Assembly: GCF_000023585.1 (NCBI RefSeq)
Contig: NC_012914.1
Coordinates: 3,936,001 to 4,000,000, forward strand
Origin: Paenibacillus sp. JDR-2
GTDB lineage: Bacteria; Bacillota; Bacilli; Paenibacillales; Paenibacillaceae
Direction: 5' to 3'
DNA: 64,000 bases
Part shown: piece by piece, positions 1 to 8,638 of the stretch
Layout: each line of letters begins with the position of its first letter
Position numbering within the stretch: the first letter of the stretch is position 1
The notes under the pieces: generated by a model
Database searches by the model: none
Told to the model about the DNA's origin: nothing
The model's input: the letters and a program-made list of their open reading frames with translations, nothing else
Made by a program: the position numbers and the translations under genes

Positions 1-185
1 AAAGAGGAGTTTTGCGTCATCGGTTCAAGTACGACCATTTTCCTTTTATACGGAACGAATTGGCCATTTACATAACCGGCGCGGGTTGTTTCAGCATTTG
101 CGATGTTTGAGGAAATAACGTCCATTCGCAAACGCTGTGCGGTTAGTGCGGAAGCACTGGCGTCAAAGCTGCTGGAAATTCTCAC
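1..185 (-). CDS. flgC: Flagellar basal-body rod protein FlgC, 3' end cut by window edge
   Basis: Only the N-terminal 61 codons are in the window. FlgC is a proximal-rod subunit of the flagellar basal body, exported by the flagellar type III apparatus. The start is GTG at 185 and the protein begins VRISSSFDASASALTAQRLR, followed by the rod-family signature VISSNIANAET, which defines the conserved N-terminal helix. The gene begins 6 nt after the flgB stop, so the two are one transcription unit. The remainder lies left of position 1. Identity is firm from the motif and from the flgB-flgC order. Confidence 0.93.
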   Translation of the reverse strand, partial: MRISSSFDASASALTAQRLRMDVISSNIANAETTRAGYVNGQFVPYKRKMVVLEPMTQNSS

Positions 186-191
186 TTCCTG

Positions 192-599
192 TTATCTCCC
201 TTCAATGGCTGTCTTCATCATCTTCACATCGTGATTGATTTGCTGAATATAAAAATTGTAGCTGAGTTGATTTTTAGCGAGCAATGACATCTCGCGATCG
301 ATATCGACGTTGTTCTCATTGTTATTCATCTCGGACAAGTTATCGGTCTGTATCTGTGCGGTTGGGACTATTCCGCTGGTCCTGCCTATCGGAATATGAC
401 GCTCGTTTGTCCGCTTGCCCTGAAGCGCCGTTTGTCCTCCCATTTCTTGACTGAGAAGCTCTTCAAACAAAACTTCCGAGCGTTTAAAGTTTGGAGTGTC
501 GACATTTGCGATGTTGTTGGCTACGACCCCTTGTCGCAATTCTGAAGCCTTGAGCGCGCCTTCCAATCGCCCAAATGATGTGCCATTCAATAGATTCAC
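192..599 (-). CDS. flgB: Flagellar basal-body rod protein FlgB
   Basis: A 135-residue rod subunit, the usual FlgB length. The N-terminal rod signature GVVANNIANVDTPNFKRSEV (residues 24-43) is followed by the variable core and a C-terminal helix ending KMMKTAIEGR, as in other axial proteins. There is no signal peptide, as expected for type III export substrates. The start is GTG at 599 behind a weak AGGAAC. It is the first gene of the fla/che-type operon that continues to flgC, and it lies downstream of codY, from which it is separated by an intrinsic terminator and about 160 bases of promoter region. Confidence 0.93.
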   Translation of the reverse strand: MNLLNGTSFGRLEGALKASELRQGVVANNIANVDTPNFKRSEVLFEELLSQEMGGQTALQGKRTNERHIPIGRTSGIVPTAQIQTDNLSEMNNNENNVDIDREMSLLAKNQLSYNFYIQQINHDVKMMKTAIEGR

Positions 600-765
600 G
601 TTCCTGTGTCACCACTTTCAATTAGAAGATCTTAGTAAAGTATTCAACAGATTGCGAACCATTCCTTCTTTGTTCGACATTAAATTATGAAAAAAATGAG
701 ACGAAACTGTCGAGTTTTGCCGACATGATAATATTCAACAATTGTCCAAAATATTACAATAAGAA
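600..765 (-). promoter_or_regulatory. flgB upstream region
   Basis: This AT-rich gap between the codY terminator and flgB must hold the flagellar operon promoter. I could not place a convincing -35/-10 pair. An imperfect CodY-box-like palindrome occurs near 740-755 but carries about four mismatches to AATTTTCNGAAAATT, so I do not call it as a site. Confidence 0.3.
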
Positions 766-800
766 AAAAGCCCTATCTTTAAATTCAAGATAGGGCTTTT
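766..800 (-). terminator. Intrinsic terminator after codY
   Basis: A perfect 14-bp inverted repeat (766-779 with 787-800, seven-base loop). Read on the minus strand it is a GC-containing stem followed by a U-rich run, 36 nt beyond the codY stop. Confidence 0.85.
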
Positions 801-835
801 CGATGAATTCCCAATAGGATGGTAGTCCCAGGAAA

Positions 836-1606
836 TTATTGCTTAATTTTTTCCAATTCCTGAAGAAGCTGGGTATTTAAAATTTTGATGTAGGTCCCTT
901 TCATCCCCAGCGACCTCGTTTCGATAACGCCGGCGCTTTCCAGCTTGCGCAGGGCATTAACGATAACGGACCTTGTAATGCCTACCCGATCCGCGATTTT
1001 GGATGCAACTAGCAGTCCTTCTTTCCCTTCCAGCTGCTCGAAAATATGCTCTACTGCTTCGAGCTCGCTGAAGGAAAGCGATCCGATCGCAACCGAAACA
1101 ACCGCACGGCTGCGCGCTTCCTGTTCAACCTCTTCTGCGCGTTCACGCAAGATTTCCATGCCGACAATTGTCGAACCGTATTCGGCCAGCACAAGATCGT
1201 CATCATCGAAGGAACCGTTCGTGCGTGTCAGAACAAGCGTTCCGAGACGGTCTCCGCCCCCAGTAATTGGTACTACAGTCATGATTTCTTGTTCGCCAAT
1301 TGCCGGGAAAGTCTCATAGACCCCCGCATCCGGAGCAACGTTTGTTACGGGTTCTTGCATGTCCAGAAATAGGCTGTTACTCACTTGCGGAAATCGCAGC
1401 TCTTCTACAGACATCGAACGAAGCGTGTCATGATCATAAGGATTCACGGCTGCGCAGCCTAGAACCTTTCCTTTACGGCTGACCACAAACACATTGGTCT
1501 GTATGGTACTGCACAATACCTCAGCCATCTCTCTGAAATTGAGCGCTTTGCCGGCTGCTCTCTGCAGCAGCCGGTTCAACGTTCTTGTTTTTGTAAGTAA
1601 AGTCAT
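836..1606 (-). CDS. codY: GTP- and BCAA-sensing pleiotropic repressor CodY
   Basis: Global regulator of stationary-phase and nutrient genes in Firmicutes; it binds isoleucine/valine and GTP and represses transcription. 256 residues from the ATG at 1606, which has a GGGAGG Shine-Dalgarno 8 nt upstream; an upstream in-frame TTG at 1621 lacks one. The N-terminus MTLLTKTRTLNRLLQ is typical. The GAF effector domain spans about residues 1-155, and the C-terminal winged helix-turn-helix contains ASKIADRVGITRSVIVNALR (about 201-220), the conserved DNA-recognition segment. It is the last gene of the hslV-hslU-codY group, followed by a strong terminator. Confidence 0.97.
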   Translation of the reverse strand: MTLLTKTRTLNRLLQRAAGKALNFREMAEVLCSTIQTNVFVVSRKGKVLGCAAVNPYDHDTLRSMSVEELRFPQVSNSLFLDMQEPVTNVAPDAGVYETFPAIGEQEIMTVVPITGGGDRLGTLVLTRTNGSFDDDDLVLAEYGSTIVGMEILRERAEEVEQEARSRAVVSVAIGSLSFSELEAVEHIFEQLEGKEGLLVASKIADRVGITRSVIVNALRKLESAGVIETRSLGMKGTYIKILNTQLLQELEKIKQ

Positions 1607-1644
1607 TCCAAAGCCTCCCAAAGCTCATCCCAACTACTTTTCAA

Positions 1645-3048
1645 CTACAATATATATTGACTCAAATCGCGATTTTTCGCAATGCCTCCCACTTTTTCAC
1701 GTACATATTCGGGAGTTATGACCATATGGTCTAAGGTAATATCCGGTGCTTCGAAGGAGAGATCCTCTAGCAGCTTCTCTAAGATGGTATGAAGTCTGCG
1801 GGCACCTATATTTTCGGTATTCCGGTTCAAATCGGCTGCAATCGACGCAATCTCTTTAATGGCTTCGTCAGAAAATTCAATCGCAATACCTTCTGTTTGC
1901 AGAAGGGCTGCGTATTGTTTCGTCAGTGCATTTTTGGGCTCCGTCAAAATGCTGACGAAATCCTCCAGGCTAAGCGATGTTAATTCTACCCGGATCGGGA
2001 AACGTCCCTGAAGCTCGGGAATCAGATCAGACGGCTTCGCCACATGGAATGCGCCGGCTGCGATAAACAGAACATAATCCGTTTTTACCGGACCGTATTT
2101 CGTCACGACCGTGGAACCCTCCACAATCGGAAGAATATCGCGCTGAACGCCTTCGCGTGACACGTCAGGACCATTGCCTCTGGACGGACTGGCGATTTTA
2201 TCAATTTCGTCGATGAAAATGATACCGGTCTGCTCCGCGCGGGAAACCGATTCGGCAATGACATCATCCATATTAATCAGCTTGTTGGCTTCTTCCTGAA
2301 TGAGTACTTTACGGGCTTCCTTTACAGCCAATTTGCGCTGCTTAGTTTTCTTCGGCATGAATTGTCCCAGCATATCCTGCATGTTCATTCCGCCTAAACC
2401 ATCCGGTCCTTGACCGCCAAGCATATCAAGCATCGTAGGGCTGTTATCCTCGATCTCAACCTCTACGATTTCGTTCTCGAGCTTACCTGCAGCCAGGTCA
2501 TCGCGTGCCTGTGAACGTTTAGAGATAACAACGTTATCCTGCTCCGGCTCTTCTACCGTTTCCTTATTGTTTTGCTGATTGCCAAACAACATTTCGAAAG
2601 GGTTTTTTGATTGCTTCTCTTTTACTTTGGATGGAACAAGCAGCGATACCAGACGTTCATTTGCAAGTTTCTCTGCTTTATCCTGAACAGCTTCCGTCTT
2701 CTCTGCCTTCACCATCCGTATTGCTGTCTCTACCAGGTCCCGTACCATTGACTCTACATCACGGCCGACATAACCTACCTCGGTAAATTTGGTCGCTTCC
2801 ACTTTAATGAAGGGCGCTTTGACCAATTTGGCCAGACGGCGCGCAATTTCCGTTTTACCCACGCCGGTAGGACCAATCATCAGGATGTTTTTCGGAACAA
2901 TCTCGTCGCGAAGCGTCTCGTCGAGCATGCTTCTGCGATAGCGGTTACGGAGTGCAATGGCGACAGAGCGTTTTGCTGGCTTTTGGCCCACAATATATTT
3001 ATCGAGCTCGGCTACGATTTGACGAGGGGTAAAAGCTTGATTTACCAT
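1645..3048 (-). CDS. hslU: ATP-dependent protease ATPase subunit HslU (ClpY)
   Basis: AAA+ unfoldase that feeds substrates to the HslV peptidase. 467 residues. It has Walker A GPTGVGKTEIARRLA (about 56-70), Walker B IIFIDEID, the inserted I-domain (about residues 110-240, with acidic and Met/Gly-rich stretches), sensor-2 GARRLHTILE, and the C-terminal tail ending DLSQYIL that docks into HslV. The start was chosen at ATG 3048 (MVNQAFTPRQIV) behind AGGAG; the longer reading from 3069 would overlap hslV and lacks its own SD. It lies 17 nt after hslV, so the two are translated together. Confidence 0.97.
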   Translation of the reverse strand: MVNQAFTPRQIVAELDKYIVGQKPAKRSVAIALRNRYRRSMLDETLRDEIVPKNILMIGPTGVGKTEIARRLAKLVKAPFIKVEATKFTEVGYVGRDVESMVRDLVETAIRMVKAEKTEAVQDKAEKLANERLVSLLVPSKVKEKQSKNPFEMLFGNQQNNKETVEEPEQDNVVISKRSQARDDLAAGKLENEIVEVEIEDNSPTMLDMLGGQGPDGLGGMNMQDMLGQFMPKKTKQRKLAVKEARKVLIQEEANKLINMDDVIAESVSRAEQTGIIFIDEIDKIASPSRGNGPDVSREGVQRDILPIVEGSTVVTKYGPVKTDYVLFIAAGAFHVAKPSDLIPELQGRFPIRVELTSLSLEDFVSILTEPKNALTKQYAALLQTEGIAIEFSDEAIKEIASIAADLNRNTENIGARRLHTILEKLLEDLSFEAPDITLDHMVITPEYVREKVGGIAKNRDLSQYIL

Positions 3049-3065
3049 ATGATATCTCCTCCGCT

Positions 3066-3611
3066 TCAACCAATTTCTTCTACAATTATATTATGATTCG
3101 TATAAACGCATATGTCGGCAGCCGTCTCCAGCGCTGCTCTTGCGATATCCTTTGCTTCCATATGGGGAGCATGCTTCTGTAGTGCTCTTGCTGCGGAGAG
3201 AGCATAATTGCCGCCCGAGCCTATAGCCAGAATGCCGTCATCCGGTTCGATTATTTCCCCGTTGCCTGAAATAAGAAGCAATCCGGACTGATCCATAACC
3301 AGCATCAGAGCTTCGAGTTTGCGGAGAATGCGGTCAGTACGCCAGTCCTTTGCCAGCTCAACGGCCGCACGCTGAAGGTTTCCGTGATGCTCCTCCAGCT
3401 TCGCCTCAAACTTCTCGAATAACGTAATCGCATCGGCAACCGAACCGGCAAAGCCGGCGATGACTTGCCCGCGGTACAAACGGCGAACTTTTTTCGCTTT
3501 ATTTTTCATCACGACGCTGTTTCCAAAGGTTACCTGGCCATCTCCGGCAATTGCTCCTTTACCTTCGTGACGCACCGCGCATATCGTGGTGGCGTGAAAT
3601 TCCATATCCAT
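3066..3611 (-). CDS. hslV: ATP-dependent protease peptidase subunit HslV (ClpQ)
   Basis: Peptidase partner of HslU, a T1-family N-terminal nucleophile hydrolase. 181 residues. It has TTICAVRHEGKGAIAGDGQV near the N-terminus, the RKLEALMLV core and GSGGNYALSAARAL. The start ATG at 3611 has AGGAGGG 7 nt upstream. The residues before the usual catalytic Thr are MDMEFHA, so the nucleophile is not directly after Met as in E. coli. In B. subtilis ClpQ a Ser at position 2 is reported to act instead, but here position 2 is Asp. Maturation or the true nucleophile is therefore open. Confidence 0.96.
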   Translation of the reverse strand: MDMEFHATTICAVRHEGKGAIAGDGQVTFGNSVVMKNKAKKVRRLYRGQVIAGFAGSVADAITLFEKFEAKLEEHHGNLQRAAVELAKDWRTDRILRKLEALMLVMDQSGLLLISGNGEIIEPDDGILAIGSGGNYALSAARALQKHAPHMEAKDIARAALETAADICVYTNHNIIVEEIG

Positions 3612-3654
3612 CTCTTCGCCCTCCTATAGATTGCAGATTATTAAGTTCAAGCGT

Positions 3655-3687
3655 AAAAGGCTGCGCTGCCCTTAAGCGGAGCAGCTT
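3655..3687 (-). terminator. Weak hairpin between trmFO and hslV
   Basis: An 8-bp stem with one bulge, AAAGCTGC against GCAGC(C)TTT on the minus strand, followed by only a short U-rich run. It may be a partial terminator or attenuator in the 83-nt gap where B. subtilis carries codV (xerC). Confidence 0.35.
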
Positions 3688-3694
3688 TCGACTG

Positions 3695-5026
3695 TTATAC
3701 GTTCAGATGATCGAAATGTTCCTTCTTGAATCGTTCCAGACTATCCAGGGCTCGGTTCGCAATCGCTTCATTCTTTTCTTTCTTATTGCGAATCCGGTTC
3801 TCCAGCGGCGGGAACAAGCCAAAATTCGCATTCATCGGCTGGAAATGCTTGAAATCTGCCGTCGTGATGTAATGCGCCATACTTCCGAGCGTTGTATCTT
3901 CCGGCAGCACCAGAGGTTCCAGACCACGGGCGAGTCTTGCGGCATTAAAGCCGGCAATAAGGCCCGAAGCAGCGGACTCGACATAACCTTCTACGCCCGT
4001 CATTTGACCGGCGAAGAATAAAGTGCTGCGGTTTTTCAATTGATAAGTCGGCTCCATTACCCGCGGCGAGTTAATAAAAGTATTGCGGTGCATAACGCCA
4101 AAACGAACGAATTCCGCATTCTCAAGACCCGGGATCAGGGAGAATACGCGCTTCTGCTCGCCCCACTTCAAATGCGTCTGGAAGCCTACCATGTTGTAGA
4201 GAGTCCCGGCCGCATTATCCTGGCGCAGCTGGATAACGGCATGAGGAAGTTTACCGGTATGCGGGTTAACAAGGCCAACCGGCTTCATCGGTCCGAAGAG
4301 CACCGTTTGCTTGCCGCGGCTGGCCATTACTTCGATTGGCATGCAGCCTTCGAAATATACTTCCTTCTCGAAATCTTTTAATGCTGCTGTCTCCGCTGTC
4401 GTCAATGCCTCATGGAAGATCTCGAACTCTTCCTCGGTCATCGGGCAATTCAGATAAGCCGCTTCGCCCTTGTCGTAACGGGATGCCAGATAGACCTTGC
4501 TCATATCAATGGAATCCTTCTCGATGATCGGAGCTGCCGCATCATAGAAGTAGAAATATTCTTCGCCAAGCAAGTTGCGGATCTTCTCGGACAACGAAGG
4601 TGCGGTAAGAGGGCCGGTAGCGATTACCACAATGCTGTCTTCCGGAATATCCGTTACTTCTTCCGTACGTACCTCTACAAGCGGATGCTCATGCAGAAGA
4701 CGGGTTACCTCTCCGGAAAATCCGTCACGGTCAACGGCAAGCGCCCCTCCCGCAGGTACGGCGTGACGATCCGCGCTTCCGAGAATCAGAGAGTTCAGGC
4801 GGCGCATCTCTTCCTTGAGCACGCCTACTGCGTTAGCGAGGCCATTGGCGCGCAAGCTGTTGCTGCACACGAGCTCGGCAAAGTTTTTTGTATGATGGGC
4901 AGGCGTTTTAGTCTCAGGACGCATTTCGTACAAAATGACAGGTACTCCTTGGGATACAATCTGCCATGCTGCCTCGCTTCCTGCTAGACCTGCTCCGATT
5001 ACGATGACTGGTTGTTGAACTGACAA
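3695..5026 (-). CDS. trmFO: tRNA (uracil-54-C5)-methyltransferase, folate/FAD-dependent TrmFO
   Basis: Forms ribothymidine at position 54 of the tRNA T-loop using methylenetetrahydrofolate and FAD. 443 residues. The N-terminal FAD-binding motif VIGAGLAGSEAAWQI is present, followed by the family blocks FAELVCSNSLR and MKPVGLVNPHTG and the C-terminal GQMTGVEGYVESAASGLIAG. The start is TTG at 5026, seven bases after GGAGGT; an ATG at 5041 would overlap that SD. Its neighbours topA and hslV give the classic Firmicute order. Confidence 0.96.
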   Translation of the reverse strand: MSVQQPVIVIGAGLAGSEAAWQIVSQGVPVILYEMRPETKTPAHHTKNFAELVCSNSLRANGLANAVGVLKEEMRRLNSLILGSADRHAVPAGGALAVDRDGFSGEVTRLLHEHPLVEVRTEEVTDIPEDSIVVIATGPLTAPSLSEKIRNLLGEEYFYFYDAAAPIIEKDSIDMSKVYLASRYDKGEAAYLNCPMTEEEFEIFHEALTTAETAALKDFEKEVYFEGCMPIEVMASRGKQTVLFGPMKPVGLVNPHTGKLPHAVIQLRQDNAAGTLYNMVGFQTHLKWGEQKRVFSLIPGLENAEFVRFGVMHRNTFINSPRVMEPTYQLKNRSTLFFAGQMTGVEGYVESAASGLIAGFNAARLARGLEPLVLPEDTTLGSMAHYITTADFKHFQPMNANFGLFPPLENRIRNKKEKNEAIANRALDSLERFKKEHFDHLNV

Positions 5027-5056
5027 TGTAAAGACCTCCAATATATGCTAACACGG

Positions 5057-5103
5057 CAGTGAAAACACAGCTGTCCTCCCCGTTTAAGGGAGGACTGTAG
5101 TGT
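5057..5103 (-). terminator. Hairpin after topA
   Basis: GTCCTCCC/GGGAGGAC stem (5088-5095 with 5073-5080) extended by an outer ACAC/GTGT pair, followed by TTTTC on the minus strand. A plausible intrinsic terminator or processing hairpin between topA and trmFO. Confidence 0.5.
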
Positions 5104-5124
5104 GGCCGCATCTGTTTCTTTAAT

Positions 5125-7221
5125 TTAGGCTTGTTCTTGCTCGTCTTCCGATATCTCTTCCGAATAATCGCAATTCGGGCATTGCAGCTTCGCTCCGCTG
5201 CGGTTGCGTTTCTCGACAAGCATCGAATCGCAATTCGGACAAGGCTTGTTGGTCGGCTTATCCCAGGACACGTAATCGCAGGCCGGATAAGTATCGCAGC
5301 CATAGAAGATCCGTCCTTTTTTGCTGCGGCGCTCGATGATTTTGCCCTCGCCGCATTTCGGGCAAGTTACGCCGATATCCTTGACGATGGGCTTCGTATT
5401 GCGGCAGTCCGGGAAGCCGGAGCAGGCAAGGAACTTGCCAAAGCGCCCCATCTTGTACACCATATGGCGGCCGCATTTCTCGCAGATTTCATCCGAAACC
5501 TCATCTTGAATCTCGACTTCCTTCATTTCCTCTTCGGCGACTTCAAGCCGCTTCTCGAAAGATTCATAGAACTGGGAAAGAACTCTAACCCAGTCTTCCA
5601 TGCCGTCTTCAACATGGTCGAGATCGGTCTCCATCTTCGCCGTGAATTCAGAATCGAGAATTTCCGGGAAAAACTCCTCCATCAACTGATTCACCAGGTC
5701 GCCTAGCTCGGTAGGAATGAATTTTTTCTCTTCAATTGCTACATAGCCGCGCTTCTGGATCGTTTCCAGCGTTGGTGCGTACGTACTCGGACGTCCAATA
5801 CCAAGCTCCTCCAGCGTCTTGACCAATCTTGCCTCGGAATAACGCGGCGGCGGCTGGGTGAAGTGCTGCTTCGGTTCGATGGAATCCGAGGTCACGACAT
5901 CACCGATTGCGAATGGCGGGAGGAACTTATGCTCTTCCTCTGTGCCATCGTCATTGCCTTCCACATAAACCTTCATGAAGCCGGCAAACTTGATCTTCGA
6001 ACCGCTCGCGCGGAAAGTGACATCGCCGGACGCAAGATCAACCGTCATCGTGTCCAGCACGGCGGAAGCCATCTGACTGGATACGAAACGCTCCCATACC
6101 AGCTTATACAAGCGGAACTGATCACGCGATAGGAACGGCTTCATCGATTCCGGATCACGGAGCGTCGATGTCGGCCGGATCGCTTCGTGGGCATCCTGCG
6201 CGTTGCTGTTCTTCTTCGTATAGACGCGCGGCTGCTCCGGATAGAACGACGGGCCGTATTTTCCTTCAATATACTCCTTCGCTTCTTCCTGGGCAACTGG
6301 AGAGATCCTTGTCGAGTCCGTTCTCATATAAGTAATAAGACCAACGGTTCCTTCCTTGCCGAGCTCAACGCCTTCATACAGCTGCTGGGCAACGGACATC
6401 GTCTTGGAGGCGCGGAATCCAAGCTTGCGTGCTGCTTCCTGCTGCAAGGAGCTCGTAATAAACGGCGGCGCCGGATTGCGGAGACGTTCTTTCTCCTTCA
6501 CTTCAGCTACCTTGAACTGATTACCCGACAGGGCTGCAAGAATCGCCTGCATCTCCTCTTCGTTGTGGAGCTCCCGCTTCTCGCCTTTTATCGAATGGTA
6601 TTTTGCTTCAAACGGAACGCCTTGCTGAGTCAGCTTGGCTGTGATGGACCAGTATTCTTCCGGAATAAAAGCGTCAATCTCGTTCTCCCGGTCGATAATC
6701 AGCTTCACGCATACCGATTGTACGCGTCCGGCAGACAAGCCCTTCTTAACCTTTTTCCACAGCAGCGGACTAATCTTGTAACCGACAAGGCGGTCAAGAA
6801 TACGTCTTGCCTGCTGGGCATTAACAAGATCCATATTGATTTTGCGCGGCGTTTTGAAAGCATCCTTAACGGCTTGCTTCGTTATTTCATTAAATACAAC
6901 ACGGCAGGTATCCGTCTCGTCCAGCTCCAGATAATGGGCCAAATGCCAAGCGATCGCTTCTCCTTCGCGATCGGGGTCGGCTGCTAGAAAGACATGTTTG
7001 ACTTTCTTGCTTGCATCCTTCAATTCTTTCAATACGCTGCCCTTGCCGCGGATCGTAATATATTTCGGCTGAAAGCCGTTTTCTACTTCGACGCCAGTCT
7101 GACTTTTTGGCAAATCGCGAATATGGCCCATCGATGCTTTAACGATATATTTGCTGCCCAAATATTTGCCGATCGTTTTTGCTTTGGCCGGTGATTCTAC
7201 GATTACTAATGAATCTGCCAC
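5125..7221 (-). CDS. topA: DNA topoisomerase I
   Basis: Type IA topoisomerase that relaxes negative supercoils. 698 residues. The TOPRIM domain begins LVIVESPAKAKTIGKYLG, the acidic DPDREGEAIAWH triad follows, and the active-site Tyr lies in ITYMRTDSTRIS (about residue 300). The C-terminus has three four-cysteine zinc ribbons starting CEKCGRH, CPKCGEG and CPNCDSM. The start is GTG at 7221, eight bases after GAGGGGG; the longer reading to 7242 has no SD. It lies 27 nt after dprA, in the same operon. Confidence 0.98.
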   Translation of the reverse strand: MADSLVIVESPAKAKTIGKYLGSKYIVKASMGHIRDLPKSQTGVEVENGFQPKYITIRGKGSVLKELKDASKKVKHVFLAADPDREGEAIAWHLAHYLELDETDTCRVVFNEITKQAVKDAFKTPRKINMDLVNAQQARRILDRLVGYKISPLLWKKVKKGLSAGRVQSVCVKLIIDRENEIDAFIPEEYWSITAKLTQQGVPFEAKYHSIKGEKRELHNEEEMQAILAALSGNQFKVAEVKEKERLRNPAPPFITSSLQQEAARKLGFRASKTMSVAQQLYEGVELGKEGTVGLITYMRTDSTRISPVAQEEAKEYIEGKYGPSFYPEQPRVYTKKNSNAQDAHEAIRPTSTLRDPESMKPFLSRDQFRLYKLVWERFVSSQMASAVLDTMTVDLASGDVTFRASGSKIKFAGFMKVYVEGNDDGTEEEHKFLPPFAIGDVVTSDSIEPKQHFTQPPPRYSEARLVKTLEELGIGRPSTYAPTLETIQKRGYVAIEEKKFIPTELGDLVNQLMEEFFPEILDSEFTAKMETDLDHVEDGMEDWVRVLSQFYESFEKRLEVAEEEMKEVEIQDEVSDEICEKCGRHMVYKMGRFGKFLACSGFPDCRNTKPIVKDIGVTCPKCGEGKIIERRSKKGRIFYGCDTYPACDYVSWDKPTNKPCPNCDSMLVEKRNRSGAKLQCPNCDYSEEISEDEQEQA

Positions 7222-7248
7222 ATTAGGCGCCCCCTCTCTCACTACATG

Positions 7249-8364
7249 TTACAACGCTATATAAACTGCCCCTGGCTGTTGTTCGATTTTCCGTTTTATA
7301 CATAAATTTATCAGAAGTGCGCTTAAATGTCCAAAAGGGATCATCGTAAGCTGGTGCAATTCGTTAATTGTAAGCGGACGATCGCGCAGCAGATCGATAA
7401 TTTTCTGCTCCTCGGCACTCATGCTCGCTGCAACGGCAGATGCCGGTTTAGGCTTTGTCAGAGCCGCAAGCTTCCCTTCCAGCCAGCTGTATTCCTCGAG
7501 AATATGATCGGCACTGCTGACCAGCTTCGCTCCTTCGCGGATCAGACTGTTTGGTCCCTCGCTCTTTGGCGATGAAATCGGCCCGGGAACGGCAAATACA
7601 TCCCGCCCCATTTCGAGCGCCTGATCTGCCGTAATAAGAGAACCGCTGCCCTTCGCTGCTTCCACGACGATCGTACCCAGCGATAACCCTGCTATAACCC
7701 GGTTTCGAAGCGGAAACATTCCCGGATGAAGCGACGAGCCAACCGGAGACTCCGACAGAATCAGCCCTTCCCGGACAATCTGCTGGTAGAGCGAACGATT
7801 CTCTGGCGGATAACAATGATCAACCGGACTAGCCAGTACGGCAATCGTGCTTCCATGGCCCCGCAAAGCCGCTTCATGCGCCTTGCTGTCAATCCCCCTG
7901 GCTAGACCGCTTACTACCGTCAAACCTCGCCTAGAAAGCTCCTCAGACAGCGATAATGCGGTATGCCGGCCATAGGCGCTGGGATTTCTGGTTCCTACAA
8001 TAGCTATCGAAGGTCTCTTCAAGAGTTCAACCTTGCCGAGAGCATACAGCACCCAAGGCGGCTGCGGTATCCGGTGAAGCTCTTCCGGATACTCCTCATC
8101 ATAAGGAGTAATCACTGCTGCACCAAGCTTCTGCGCCCGGAGATAAGGCGACTCGGGCCAATCATAAGGCTCGTTCCATCGTCTGGCCGCCGCCTCTGCT
8201 TGCGCACGTCCAAAACCGATTGCCATCCAATCTGCTTCGCTCTTGCCATCCACGTTCTCCCAAGCTTTATGGGCAACCGCTTTCTGAACGGTATGCCATC
8301 CAATACCCGAACATTCGTGGAGCATAATAACCATCTGCTTACATTTATCAACATTTAGCGTCAT
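7249..8364 (-). CDS. dprA: DNA-processing protein DprA/Smf
   Basis: Loads RecA onto incoming single-stranded DNA during natural transformation. 371 residues. A short N-terminal helical domain precedes the Rossmann-like fold, with GTRNPSAYGRHTALSLSEEL, the ssDNA-binding GLARGIDSKAHEAAL, FPLRNRVIAGLS and GSLITADQALEMGRDVFAVPG. A C-terminal winged-helix segment (ITINELHQL-type, about 310-371) resembles the DML1-like domain. The start ATG at 8364 is preceded by AGGAGAG; the upstream in-frame ATG at 8400 lacks an SD. The DprA-TopA pairing is standard in Bacilli. Confidence 0.96.
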   Translation of the reverse strand: MTLNVDKCKQMVIMLHECSGIGWHTVQKAVAHKAWENVDGKSEADWMAIGFGRAQAEAAARRWNEPYDWPESPYLRAQKLGAAVITPYDEEYPEELHRIPQPPWVLYALGKVELLKRPSIAIVGTRNPSAYGRHTALSLSEELSRRGLTVVSGLARGIDSKAHEAALRGHGSTIAVLASPVDHCYPPENRSLYQQIVREGLILSESPVGSSLHPGMFPLRNRVIAGLSLGTIVVEAAKGSGSLITADQALEMGRDVFAVPGPISSPKSEGPNSLIREGAKLVSSADHILEEYSWLEGKLAALTKPKPASAVAASMSAEEQKIIDLLRDRPLTINELHQLTMIPFGHLSALLINLCIKRKIEQQPGAVYIAL

Positions 8365-8463
8365 TCTTGCCGCCTCTCCTCTGGGGAGGTCAGCCTGCAT
8401 TCCTTCCTATTGTGCGTTACATGGCAAAAGAATGCAAGTCGACCCGTAATTTTATGAAAAAAA

Positions 8464-8503
8464 AAGCAACCTTTCAAGCCCAAAATGGGCATCGAAAGGT
8501 TGC
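8464..8503 (-). terminator. Intrinsic terminator after sucD
   Basis: An 11-bp stem (8464-8474 with 8493-8503) with an inner GCCC/GGGC stem, followed on the minus strand by eight U residues. A second hairpin (8577-8584 with 8595-8602, GCTGCGCC/GGCGCAGC) sits closer to sucD but has only a weak U run. Confidence 0.88.
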
Positions 8504-8638
8504 TTACCTTTAAAAATATAAGAAAGTATATGTGTTTTCATTATACTGGGCTTATATTTCAGTCGCAAAACGATATGCTGCGCCTCTTATAGATGGCGCA
8601 GCCGTTTACGCTTGCTTCATTAATATGCTATTGTGCTG

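Noticed and set aside
740..755. CodY box before flgB
   Set aside because: About four mismatches to the 15-bp consensus; not better than chance in AT-rich DNA.
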